A stretch of 43,773 nucleotides of DNA, taken from assembly GCA_947630085.1 (NCBI GenBank), contig CANRGP010000009.1, forward strand, positions 1 through 43,773, in the 5' to 3' direction. Shown in pieces: positions 8,493 to 18,171 of this stretch (its first letter is position 1; each line of letters starts with the position of its first letter). The translations under genes were made by a program, and so were the position numbers. Source of the stretch: an uncultured Lachnospiraceae bacterium (GTDB lineage: Bacteria; Bacillota; Clostridia; Lachnospirales; Lachnospiraceae). The notes beneath the pieces are model-generated. The model was given only the letters and a program-made list of their open reading frames with translations. It made no database searches and was not told where the DNA came from.

Positions 8493-9758
8493 CTATACCA
8501 GTTCGGCGATGCCGGTTACCCCTACATAAATGTGCGATATGCGATACCAGGTACGGAAATCCACCACACCGGTCTGGGGCAGACCGAAGACGGACTGAAA
8601 AACCCGGACAGCCTCCGCTGTGGCCGGGCCGTAAAGGCCGTCGGCGGTGATCTGCGGGATGGCGGAATAGACGTCGGCGACGGTGTTGAGCTGTTCCTGG
8701 ATCTGCTGTACCTTCTGACCGGACGAGCCTATGGTCAGGTCTTCGCCGGGCCAGGAGGCCGGGATCCCCGCGATCTGCTCCGCCGTGTTGACGTAAATGC
8801 TGGAACCGTAGAAATAGCGCAGGATCTCTATGGGGCTGTAGCCCTGCTCTCCCAGATCGGCGGATCCCCACTGGGTCATCCATCCCGGGCAGGTTACCTG
8901 GCGGCCGTCGCAGTACTGGGTCAGGATCGGCTGCTTTACATCCGGACGCGACAGGTAGCTGTCAAAGATTTCGTCCACCACAAGAGAGATGCTTTCATAG
9001 ATATTGCGGCCGTAGATCCACTTGTGATCGAACGCGGTCGAGGAGGTGATCGTAAAATCGTAGCCCTGGTTCCGGTACCATTCGGTATAGACCCGGTTCA
9101 GCGTGAAGGACATGATCGCCAGTACATTCGCCGTGATGGAAGAGCGGGGCCAGGTGGCATAGATCTCGCTGGACGCTACGTTTTTGATGTAATCCCTGTA
9201 CGGGACATAGTAATTTCTGGCGCTGGAGTCCGTCGGAGTTCCGTCGTGGACGATGATGGTCTGGGGGACCACTACGCGGCTGAGAACGATCTCTCCGCTT
9301 TCCCCAACCGGTTTCACCTCGGCCTCGGCGATTTTGGGAGGATAGACCCCGTAAAGAGTGTGCGCAGGAATGATTATGGGATTTTCTTCCGGGAGCGCAT
9401 CGGTGAGCGGTTCCATGGCGGCGGGCTGGATCGCCGTGGAATCCGGGAGGATCTCCGTGCCCGATATGTAGAGAGGACGGTACCCCGGGGCCCGGATCTC
9501 CAGATCGTATTCGGAATATGGCTGCGGGCTTCCCGGAACGAGACTGTACTCCTGGGGAGGCGCGGGCAGGGTGATCTGCGCGGTCTGCCCGGAGCTGTCG
9601 GTGGCAAGCTGCTCTATGACCTGGCCGGGATCTCCCGTGGAGGAGACGCGGACTTGCGCGTCGGTAATGGGAAAGTTGTTGACGATGGAGGTTACATTGA
9701 CCTGCAGGATCCCCCGCCCCGGCGTATCGGAGGCGCAGGCTCGTAAATCGTGGTTCAT
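8493..9758 (-). CDS. sleC: SleC-like spore cortex-lytic protein with SpoIID-like region and C-terminal peptidoglycan-binding domain
   Basis: IYATWPRSSITANVLAIMSFTLNRVYTEWYRNQGYDF...TQYCDGRQVTCPGWMTQWGSADLGEQG; C-term IQEQLNTVADVYSAIPQITADGLYGPATAEAVRVFQ. Confidence 0.75.
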   Translation of the reverse strand: MNHDLRACASDTPGRGILQVNVTSIVNNFPITDAQVRVSSTGDPGQVIEQLATDSSGQTAQITLPAPPQEYSLVPGSPQPYSEYDLEIRAPGYRPLYISGTEILPDSTAIQPAAMEPLTDALPEENPIIIPAHTLYGVYPPKIAEAEVKPVGESGEIVLSRVVVPQTIIVHDGTPTDSSARNYYVPYRDYIKNVASSEIYATWPRSSITANVLAIMSFTLNRVYTEWYRNQGYDFTITSSTAFDHKWIYGRNIYESISLVVDEIFDSYLSRPDVKQPILTQYCDGRQVTCPGWMTQWGSADLGEQGYSPIEILRYFYGSSIYVNTAEQIAGIPASWPGEDLTIGSSGQKVQQIQEQLNTVADVYSAIPQITADGLYGPATAEAVRVFQSVFGLPQTGVVDFRTWYRISHIYVGVTGIAELV

Positions 9759-9875
9759 TTGGATTCTCCCTGTTTATGCTTACTACCAAAATATTTTCGG
9801 ATCCCTGCGATTATCCCTGAACAACGCAAATTCGCAGATGAAATTTGCGGATACGGAAATGACATGAAAAAACAG

Positions 9876-9904
9876 TTGAAATCCCTTCCGGTTTCGTGTA
9901 TAAT
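9876..9904 (+). promoter_or_regulatory. Sigma-A-type promoter of carAB
   Basis: TTGAAA - 17 bp - TATAAT. Confidence 0.75.
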
Positions 9905-10004
9905 CTTATCAATTTGGGCCTGTATGAAACAGGCGGACAAAGGCAGCTGCAGAGAACGCCGCGCGAGGCGGAGGCATACACAGAGACAGAAAGGGATGAC
10001 GAAC

Positions 10005-11156
10005 ATGAAAGCGTACCTGATACTGGAAGACGGTTCCGTACTGGAAGGGCAGTGCATCGGTTCGGCCAGGGAGACGGTCAGCGAAATCGTATTCAATACT
10101 TCGATGACCGGATACCTGGAGGTACTGACCGATCCGTCCTACGCCGGCCAGGCGGTGGTCATGACATATCCCCTCATCGGCAATTACGGGATATGCAGGG
10201 CGGACAGGGAATCGGACCGGATCTGGGCCGACGGATTTATTGTCCGTGAACTATCAAGGATTCCCAGCAATTTCCGAAGCGAAGATACAATTCAGCATTT
10301 CTTGGAGCAAAATGATATTCCCGGTATCAGCGGTGTTGATACAAGAACCCTCACGAAACTGTTAAGAGAAAAAGGAACCATGAACGGCATGATCACGACG
10401 ACCCGATACGATGATCTTGACGAGCCCCTGCGGCGGATCCGCGAATACCGGGTGAGAGGCGCGGTGAAAAGGACATCCTGCGCGGCAAAGTATGTGATCG
10501 ATCCCAGCGACCCGTCGGAGGAGCCCCGCTCCGTCCGGACGGCCAGAAGGCCGGAGAGCCTGGTCGCCCGGGCCGGACACGGAAAGAGAGTGGCCCTTCT
10601 GGATCTGGGGGCAAAGGCCAATATTGCGGAGTCCCTGGTAGAGCGGGGATGCAGGGTGGGAGTCTATCCCTGCGATACGAAGGCCGAGGAGATCCTGGCC
10701 GACGCACCCGACGGCATCATGCTTTCAAACGGGCCGGGAGATCCCAAGGAGAACACGGAGATCATCGCCCAGATCCGCCGGTTCTACGATTCGGACATCC
10801 CGATCTTTGCCATCTGCCTGGGGCACCAGCTGATGGCTCTGGCTACCGGGGCCGATACCTTCAAACTGAAATACGGACACCGGGGAGGCAATCATCCCGT
10901 AAAGGATCTGGAGACAGGAAGGGTATACATTACGTCCCAGAACCACGGCTACGCGGTAAACGCAGAGAGTCTTGACCCGGCGGTTGCCGTTCCCGCGTTT
11001 GTCAATGTAAACGACGGGACAAACGAGGGCCTTCGATATGTGGGAAAGAAAATAATCACGGTACAGTATCATCCGGAGGCGTGCCCGGGCCCGCAGGATT
11101 CCGGATATCTGTTCGACAGGTTTATCGAGATGATGGAGGTGAACGCAGATGCCTAG
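10005..11156 (+). CDS. carA: Carbamoyl-phosphate synthase small subunit
   Basis: MKAYLILEDGSVLEGQCIG...; GATase motif IFAICLGHQLMALA; start placed at ATG 10005. Confidence 0.95.
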   Translation: MKAYLILEDGSVLEGQCIGSARETVSEIVFNTSMTGYLEVLTDPSYAGQAVVMTYPLIGNYGICRADRESDRIWADGFIVRELSRIPSNFRSEDTIQHFLEQNDIPGISGVDTRTLTKLLREKGTMNGMITTTRYDDLDEPLRRIREYRVRGAVKRTSCAAKYVIDPSDPSEEPRSVRTARRPESLVARAGHGKRVALLDLGAKANIAESLVERGCRVGVYPCDTKAEEILADAPDGIMLSNGPGDPKENTEIIAQIRRFYDSDIPIFAICLGHQLMALATGADTFKLKYGHRGGNHPVKDLETGRVYITSQNHGYAVNAESLDPAVAVPAFVNVNDGTNEGLRYVGKKIITVQYHPEACPGPQDSGYLFDRFIEMMEVNADA

Positions 11157-14100
11157 GAATCCGGATATCAAGAAGGTGCTGATGCTGGGCTCAGGCCCGA
11201 TCATCATCGGACAGGCGGCGGAATTTGACTATGCGGGGACCCAGGCGTGCCGCTCCTTAAAGGAGGAGGGGATCGAGGTCGTCCTCCTGAATTCCAACCC
11301 GGCTACCATTATGACCGATAAGGATATCGCCGACAGGGTTTATATCGAGCCCCTGACCCTGGAGGTGGTGGAGCAGCTGATCCTGAAGGAAAAGCCGGAC
11401 AGCGTTCTCCCCACCCTCGGAGGACAGGCGGGACTGAACCTGGCCATGGAGCTTGAGGAAACGGGCTTCCTTCGGGAACACAATGTCCGCCTGATCGGCA
11501 CGACTGCGGAGACGATCAAAAAGGCGGAGGACCGGCAGGAATTCAAGAAGACCATGGAAAAGATCGGCGAGCCGGTGGCCCCGTCCCAGGTGGTGGAAAC
11601 CGTCGAGGAGGGGATCGCCTTTACCAATACCATAGGCTATCCCGTGGTCCTGCGCCCCGCCTACACCCTGGGGGGAAGCGGCGGAGGAATCGCGGACAAC
11701 CAGGAGCAGCTGGTGGAGATCCTTCAGAACGGGCTTCGCCTGTCCCGCGTGGGGCAGGTGCTCGTGGAGCGCTGCATTGCAGGCTGGAAGGAGATCGAGT
11801 ATGAGGTCATGCGGGACAGCGCGGGAAATGTGATCACCGTCTGCAATATGGAGAACATCGATCCGGTAGGCGTACATACGGGAGACAGCATCGTAGTGGC
11901 CCCGTCGCAGACCCTGGGAGATAAAGAATATCAGATGCTGCGCACATCGGCGCTGAACATCATAACGGAGCTCGGGATCACGGGCGGCTGCAATGTGCAG
12001 TTTGCCCTTCATCCCGAGAGTTTTGAATACTGTGTTATCGAGGTGAACCCCAGGGTGAGCCGCTCGTCGGCTCTGGCATCCAAGGCGACCGGATATCCCA
12101 TCGCCAAGGTGGCGGCCAAGATCGCGCTGGGATATACTCTGGACGAGATCAAAAACGCGGTGACGAAAAAGACATATGCCAGCTTTGAGCCCATGCTGGA
12201 TTACTGCGTGGTCAAGATGCCGCGCCTGCCCTTTGACAAGTTTATAAGCGCCAACCGGAAGCTGGGGACCCAGATGAAGGCCACGGGTGAAGTGATGAGC
12301 ATCTGCACCAATTTTGAGGGCGCCCTGATGAAGGCGATCCGATCCCTGGAGCAGCATGTAGACTGTCTGCGCTCTTATGACTTTACGGAACTTGACGACG
12401 AGGAGCTTCTGGCCCGGCTGGGGCGGGTGGATGACCGGCGCATCTGGGTCATCGCGGAGGCCCTGCGCCGCGGCGTTTCCTATGAGAAGATCCACGGCAT
12501 TACCAGGATCGATATGTGGTTTATCGACAAGCTGGCGGCCCTTACGGAGATGGAGACGGCCCTGGAGAAGGGACCGCTGAGCCTGGAGCTTCTCAGGGAG
12601 GCCAAGCGCATGGAGTTTCCCGATTCCGTTATCGCCCGCCTGAGCGGCATACCTCAGGAGGAGATCAAGAGGCTGCGGTACGAGAACGGCATCACCGCCG
12701 TATATAAGATGGTGGATACCTGCGCGGCGGAATTCGAGGCGGAGACGCCCTACTATTACTCATGCTTTGACGGAAGCAATGAGGCGGAGGGAAGCCGGGG
12801 CCGCAAAAAGGTCCTGGTCCTCGGCTCGGGTCCCATCCGGATCGGCCAGGGGATCGAATTTGATTTCTGCTCGGTCCACAGCACATGGGCCTTTTCCAAA
12901 GAAGGCTATGAGACGGTCATTGTCAACAATAACCCGGAGACGGTGAGCACGGATTTCGATATCGCGGACAAGCTGTACTTTGAGCCGCTCACGCCGGAGG
13001 ATGTGGAGTCCATCGTGGACATCGAGAAGCCGGACGGGGCGGTCGTGCAGTTCGGAGGCCAGACGGCCATCAAGCTGACCGAGTCGCTCATGAAGATGGG
13101 AGTTCCCATCCTGGGAACGGCGGCGGAGGATGTGGACGCGGCGGAGGACCGGGAGCTGTTCGACCGGATCCTGGAGCGGTGCCGGATCCCCAGACCTGCC
13201 GGCCACACGGTCTTTACGGCCGAGGAAGCGAAAAAAGCGGCGGGAGAGCTGGGATACCCGGTACTGGTCAGGCCGTCCTATGTGCTTGGCGGTCAGGGGA
13301 TGCAGATCTGCGTCAGCGACAGCGATATCGACGAGTTCATTGGGATCATCAATCAGATCGCCCAGGACCACCCGATCCTGGTAGATAAATATATTGTGGG
13401 GAAAGAGATCGAGATAGACGCCGTCTGCGACGGGACCGACATCCTGATCCCAGGGATCATGGAGCACATCGAGAGGACGGGCATCCACTCCGGAGACAGC
13501 ATTTCCGTATATCCGGCGCCCAGCATCACGCCGGCTATTGAGGCGAAGCTGGTCGATTATACCGGCAGGCTTGCCGCCGCCCTCCATGTGAAGGGAATGA
13601 TCAACATCCAGTTTATCGTGGCCGGAGACGACGTTTATATCATCGAAGTGAATCCGCGTTCCTCCAGAACGGTGCCGTATATCAGCAAGGTGACCGGGAT
13701 CCCCATTGTCCCGCTGGCAACGCAGATCATCTGCGGACATACTCTCAGGGAGCTGGGTTATGAACCGGGGCTTCAAAAGAAAGCGGACTACGTGGCGATC
13801 AAAATGCCGGTATTTTCCTTTGAAAAGATCCGGGGGGCCGATATCAGCCTGGGCCCGGAGATGAAGTCAACCGGGGAGTGCCTTGGGATCGCCCGAACGT
13901 TCAACGAGGCTCTTTATAAAGCCTTTGAGGGCGCGGGGATCAAGCTGCCGAGATATAAGAACATGATCATAACCGTGAAGGACGAGGACAAACAGGACGT
14001 AGTGGAGATCGCGAGGAGATTCCAGAAATTCGGATATAAGATCTTTTCCACGAAGGGTACCGCGAAGGTGCTCTGCGACAATGGCGTAAAGGCCGTGGCG

Positions 14101-14343
14101 GTCAACAAGATCGAACAGGAATCCCCCAATCTTCTTGACCTGATCCTGGGACATCAGATCGATCTGGTCATCGATACGCCCCAGCAGGGAGCGGAAAGAA
14201 GCCACGACGGGTTTATCATCCGCCGCAATGCCATCGAGACGGGCGTTACCGTCCTGACTTCTCTGGACACCGCGGGAGCGCTGGCGACCAGTATGGAAAA
14301 CAGGGCGGAGAAGCTGACTCTTATCGATATAGCGGCGCTCTAG
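11149..14343 (+). CDS. carB: Carbamoyl-phosphate synthase large subunit
   Basis: 1064 aa, duplicated ATP-grasp halves, IKKVLMLGSGPIIIGQAAEFDYAG. Confidence 0.97.
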   Translation: MPRNPDIKKVLMLGSGPIIIGQAAEFDYAGTQACRSLKEEGIEVVLLNSNPATIMTDKDIADRVYIEPLTLEVVEQLILKEKPDSVLPTLGGQAGLNLAMELEETGFLREHNVRLIGTTAETIKKAEDRQEFKKTMEKIGEPVAPSQVVETVEEGIAFTNTIGYPVVLRPAYTLGGSGGGIADNQEQLVEILQNGLRLSRVGQVLVERCIAGWKEIEYEVMRDSAGNVITVCNMENIDPVGVHTGDSIVVAPSQTLGDKEYQMLRTSALNIITELGITGGCNVQFALHPESFEYCVIEVNPRVSRSSALASKATGYPIAKVAAKIALGYTLDEIKNAVTKKTYASFEPMLDYCVVKMPRLPFDKFISANRKLGTQMKATGEVMSICTNFEGALMKAIRSLEQHVDCLRSYDFTELDDEELLARLGRVDDRRIWVIAEALRRGVSYEKIHGITRIDMWFIDKLAALTEMETALEKGPLSLELLREAKRMEFPDSVIARLSGIPQEEIKRLRYENGITAVYKMVDTCAAEFEAETPYYYSCFDGSNEAEGSRGRKKVLVLGSGPIRIGQGIEFDFCSVHSTWAFSKEGYETVIVNNNPETVSTDFDIADKLYFEPLTPEDVESIVDIEKPDGAVVQFGGQTAIKLTESLMKMGVPILGTAAEDVDAAEDRELFDRILERCRIPRPAGHTVFTAEEAKKAAGELGYPVLVRPSYVLGGQGMQICVSDSDIDEFIGIINQIAQDHPILVDKYIVGKEIEIDAVCDGTDILIPGIMEHIERTGIHSGDSISVYPAPSITPAIEAKLVDYTGRLAAALHVKGMINIQFIVAGDDVYIIEVNPRSSRTVPYISKVTGIPIVPLATQIICGHTLRELGYEPGLQKKADYVAIKMPVFSFEKIRGADISLGPEMKSTGECLGIARTFNEALYKAFEGAGIKLPRYKNMIITVKDEDKQDVVEIARRFQKFGYKIFSTKGTAKVLCDNGVKAVAVNKIEQESPNLLDLILGHQIDLVIDTPQQGAERSHDGFIIRRNAIETGVTVLTSLDTAGALATSMENRAEKLTLIDIAAL

Positions 14344-14365
14344 TCCGCAAAGCATACCGTCTCTT

Positions 14366-14390
14366 TCCCGGTCCGGCTCCACCGGAGCCG
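14366..14390. terminator. GC-rich hairpin between convergent carB and HD-GYP-like gene
   Basis: CCGGCTCC-ACC-GGAGCCGG; weak T-tract. Confidence 0.4.
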
Positions 14391-14391
14391 G

Positions 14392-16245
14392 TTAAATCGG
14401 AGAGGGCGTTTCGTCATACAGATAGGAGACTGCCAGCCGGTAAGCGGTAAGGCGGGCGGTTTCCAGATAATGGCGGAGGGTCGGCTCCATATCGCAGAAG
14501 ATGCGGACGAATCCGGGATGGAGGCGGGCGCCCGATTCGGACCGGAGCTGCGCGAGGGCCTCCTCAAGGGACAGATGCGGCTTTTTGTAGTCCAGCGTGT
14601 TGTCCAGCAGACGGCAGAAATACGAGCACAGGGCCACAATGTCCGTGACGGGCTGGTTGGGACGGCTGTTCCTGTCGTACGTCTCGGGGTATCCGCCCTT
14701 TCCGTCATAGTAGCGGTGGTGGCCGGCGGCCGCGTCGGCACAGAGCCTGGTGGACTCGCATCTCCGCAGGATCGACTCCCCGATCTGGGGATGATATTTA
14801 TACAGCTCTTTTTCTTCGCTCATCCAGCTCCGTCCCGTCTGGGTCGTCATCTGCGTGAAGTTGAGCTGCCCGATATCGTGGAACATTCCCGCCTCATAGG
14901 CGAACTCCGCCAGCCGGTTCTCCTGAGCCAGGAGCGCCTCTTCCGTATCCAGATCCAGGACGCCGAGAAGAAGCTCCGGCCGGACGCGGAGCGTCTCCGT
15001 GAGGAGAAGCTTTGAGAGGCAGGCGGTCATATGAAAATAAACAAAGGTTTCCGGGTTGCGGCAGACTACGAGCCGTAGCAGCAGATCGCGCTGTTTAAGC
15101 CCGTCCGGATATTCGATAAAATTGATAAAAGTCATCATGATATTGCGGATCATGGAAATGCCCATGCAGCTGGCCGGGACGGTCCGCACATAGGCCAGCA
15201 TCATCCTGTACATATATCCGAGGACTTCCTTTTTGGACTGCTTGTACTGTTCGTTGTAGGAGAGATATTCCGCGTATACGGCGGGAAGGTAAATGTTGCA
15301 GTAGATGCCCTCCATGGAATAGTCGTCGGTTCTGCGCTCCAGAAAAAGCCGTTCCATGCGGGTCAAAAGCTGTTCCAGGGTCAGGATCCCGCAGTGGTAG
15401 TGCGCGAGCTCATAGACGACGTGCCAGCGGGTGGAGGGGGCGGCGCCGGTGGCCCGGCTTATCTCCAGCTGCTTTTGCCAGACATATTCGGCGGATTCCA
15501 TGACCTCACGTATCATTTGGGAGTCCGCGCTGCTCCGCAGGAAAGCCAGGGACGTGGTGCGTTCCTGGTGGCTTTTATAAATATAGGTATCCCAGGGAAG
15601 GGACGGCGTCTTCCGGTGATAGACGGGATCGGTCAGGATCCGGAGGGAGTTGCGGATGATCCGCATCTTCCGCTCGCCCATTTCCCGCGTGCCCGTCATG
15701 TAGGAGAGCGCCATATTGGCCATGGAGCGGTGGATATAGCCCCTGGTGCCGGGATCCTCTATGCTGTCATATTCTTTGATGTAGGAGGCGGCCTCCCCAA
15801 ACAGATTCTGCATCCGCCAGGTATAGCGGTTGGGCGCGACAGGGCGGATGAGGGAGTGAAGGCTGTAAAGAGACATACCGGTCCAGTACAGCTCCTCGAT
15901 CAGCAGATCCCGCTTTTTCTGGTGCCGTGCATAGACCAGGAGAGCGTTGTGGATGGTGTAAGTCAGAACGATGTCCAGCTCCCGGCCTCCGGAACGGAGG
16001 GCGGACGCAAATTCCCTGAGTGAGAGGATCTCCTCAGGCGGAAGAGTGATGACATCGTCCAGGGCCGGGAAGAGCTCCTGCCGCAGAAGGGCTGTATTTT
16101 CCGTGATCAGGCTGCTGATGGTCCGGCGCTTTTCGTAGCGGCTGCTGAAGAAAGCCTCCGTGTCGCTCAGGGATTCACGGGACACGTCGGCAAGCTCCAG
16201 GATCCGGTTCAGATTTTCGATATATCGTATCTGATAGTCTTTCAT
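14392..16245 (-). CDS. HD-GYP-like domain protein with long N-terminal helical region
   Basis: MFHDIGQ, YHPQIGESIL, HHRYYDGKGGYPE motifs. Confidence 0.7.
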   Translation of the reverse strand: MKDYQIRYIENLNRILELADVSRESLSDTEAFFSSRYEKRRTISSLITENTALLRQELFPALDDVITLPPEEILSLREFASALRSGGRELDIVLTYTIHNALLVYARHQKKRDLLIEELYWTGMSLYSLHSLIRPVAPNRYTWRMQNLFGEAASYIKEYDSIEDPGTRGYIHRSMANMALSYMTGTREMGERKMRIIRNSLRILTDPVYHRKTPSLPWDTYIYKSHQERTTSLAFLRSSADSQMIREVMESAEYVWQKQLEISRATGAAPSTRWHVVYELAHYHCGILTLEQLLTRMERLFLERRTDDYSMEGIYCNIYLPAVYAEYLSYNEQYKQSKKEVLGYMYRMMLAYVRTVPASCMGISMIRNIMMTFINFIEYPDGLKQRDLLLRLVVCRNPETFVYFHMTACLSKLLLTETLRVRPELLLGVLDLDTEEALLAQENRLAEFAYEAGMFHDIGQLNFTQMTTQTGRSWMSEEKELYKYHPQIGESILRRCESTRLCADAAAGHHRYYDGKGGYPETYDRNSRPNQPVTDIVALCSYFCRLLDNTLDYKKPHLSLEEALAQLRSESGARLHPGFVRIFCDMEPTLRHYLETARLTAYRLAVSYLYDETPSPI

Positions 16246-18143
16246 CGGCTTTCCCCCAAAAACATCTCCAATGTGGAATACATCTGTTCCATATCGAGAG
16301 GCTTGGCAATGTGGGCGTTCATTCCGGCGGCCATGGAGTTGCGTATATCCTCGACAAACGCGTTTGCCGTCATGGCAACGATCGGAATATCACGGGAATC
16401 GGCAAAATCCAGTTTTCGGATAGCGCGGGCGGCGTCCAGCCCGTTCATGACCGGCATCTGGATATCCATAAGGATCAGATCATAATGGTCGGGGGCCGTC
16501 CGGGAGTAGCGTTCCACAGCCTCCTGGCCGTTGACGACCGTATCAATCCGGAGATTCGCCATTCCGAGAAGCTCCACGGCGATCTCCCTGTTGATCTCAT
16601 TGTCCTCCGCCAGAAGGATCCTCTTCCCGTGAAAATTGTGCGCCGCGTGTTCCGCTTCCTCCTGCTGCCGTTCCCTGAACTGGTCGGTGAAGGAGAAGAG
16701 CCCTGTGGCAAGCCTTGTCGTGAAGAGGGGAAGGGGAATAAAAGCGTCTGCGCCCGCCCGGGTATAGACATATTCGATCTGGCTCCAGTCATTTTCCGAG
16801 AGGAGGATAATGGGGAAAGCGCTTCCCATCCGCTGGCGGATCTGAGGAAGGAAGAGGAGAATATCCACGTCGCTGACCTTTTCTACGGTGAGAAAGGCAA
16901 AATATTCTTCCGGGGAAAAGGCCATATCGTTGATATATTCCACCGCCTCCAGGGAGGAGGTGGCCAGATCAGGCTGCATCCCCAGGGAGCGCAGTATGGA
17001 TACGGTCCGTTCGCCCCGGCCGGCGTCGTCATCGTAGAGGAGGATGTGCTTCCCATCCAGGGCGGTCCTGCAGGCTGCAAGATGGTCGGAACCCGGCAGG
17101 AACGGGATTCCCACCTGGAAGCAGGTCCCCTGTCCCGGCCGGCTGCTCAGGGTGATGGTTCCGCCCATGAGATCCACCAGATTCTTGGTGATTGCCATTC
17201 CCAGGCCGGTCCCCTGGATCTTGTTGACGGTGGACTTTTCTTCACGTTCAAACGGAACGAAAACACGGTGAATGAATTCTTCGCTCATACCGATGCCCGT
17301 ATCCCGCACTGTGATCCGGAAAAGGACGCGCCCGGAAGAGGGGAGACGGGTGATCTCCAGCCCGAGTTCCACCGTTCCTCCGGCGGGGGTAAATTTGATG
17401 GCGTTGGAAAGAAGGTTGAGACAGACCTGCTTCAGACGGACGGTGTCGGCCTGAAGACTTTCGCAGCAGACCTCACCCAGATTCAGGATAAAATTCAGCT
17501 TTCCGGCATCGGCCTGGGGCTTTACGACCGTGAGGATCTCATGAAGGAGGTCCGCCACGTCCGCATCCTCCTCCTGGAGGATGATCTTGCCGCTTTCGAT
17601 GCGGGACATATCGAGGACTTTATTGAGCAGGGACATCATGTGTCCGGATGCGGTCTTGATCTTATTGAGACATTCCAGGACGCGCGTCGGCACGCCGTCC
17701 TGGAGGAGCGCGATTTCCGTCATGCCGATGATGGCGCCCATGGGGGTACGGATGTCGTGGGACATTTCCGAGAGAAAGCTGGATTTGGCCTGGTTGGCCA
17801 TCAGGGCGTTGTTGACTGTGGACTCGTTTTCCCGATAATGTACGGTTACATCGTTAAGCATACAGATCCGCAGATCTTCCCAGAGAAAACGGACGACGGA
17901 GTAGACGCGGTCGCCGAGGGGGAGAAAAAGAGGAAGACCGTCGGGAACAAAAGCGGCCTCGGGGTCGGTCAGGCTCTCCCGGCATTCCGCGGGCATGATG
18001 TCAAGAAGATCCGCGCCGCCACAGAGAGCATCGGCGGCGGCGTTCTGATAAACCGCCGCAAACGTACCCGACGAGGGGGCAAGCGCAATGACCGGCAGGG
18101 CGACATCGCCCCATATCCGTGTAAGTTCATCAAAGTTCTTCAT
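16242..18143 (-). CDS. Cytosolic hybrid histidine kinase (PAS-like, HisKA, HATPase, degenerate REC, canonical REC)
   Basis: SFLSEMSHDIRTPMGAIIGM H-box; GTGLGMAITKNLVDLMGG; YDLILMDIQMPVMNGLDA. Start placed at ATG 18143 with AAGGAG RBS. Confidence 0.88.
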   Translation of the reverse strand: MKNFDELTRIWGDVALPVIALAPSSGTFAAVYQNAAADALCGGADLLDIMPAECRESLTDPEAAFVPDGLPLFLPLGDRVYSVVRFLWEDLRICMLNDVTVHYRENESTVNNALMANQAKSSFLSEMSHDIRTPMGAIIGMTEIALLQDGVPTRVLECLNKIKTASGHMMSLLNKVLDMSRIESGKIILQEEDADVADLLHEILTVVKPQADAGKLNFILNLGEVCCESLQADTVRLKQVCLNLLSNAIKFTPAGGTVELGLEITRLPSSGRVLFRITVRDTGIGMSEEFIHRVFVPFEREEKSTVNKIQGTGLGMAITKNLVDLMGGTITLSSRPGQGTCFQVGIPFLPGSDHLAACRTALDGKHILLYDDDAGRGERTVSILRSLGMQPDLATSSLEAVEYINDMAFSPEEYFAFLTVEKVSDVDILLFLPQIRQRMGSAFPIILLSENDWSQIEYVYTRAGADAFIPLPLFTTRLATGLFSFTDQFRERQQEEAEHAAHNFHGKRILLAEDNEINREIAVELLGMANLRIDTVVNGQEAVERYSRTAPDHYDLILMDIQMPVMNGLDAARAIRKLDFADSRDIPIVAMTANAFVEDIRNSMAAGMNAHIAKPLDMEQMYSTLEMFLGESR

Positions 18144-18171
18144 TCTCTCAGACTCCTTGCGAAAAAGCAGC

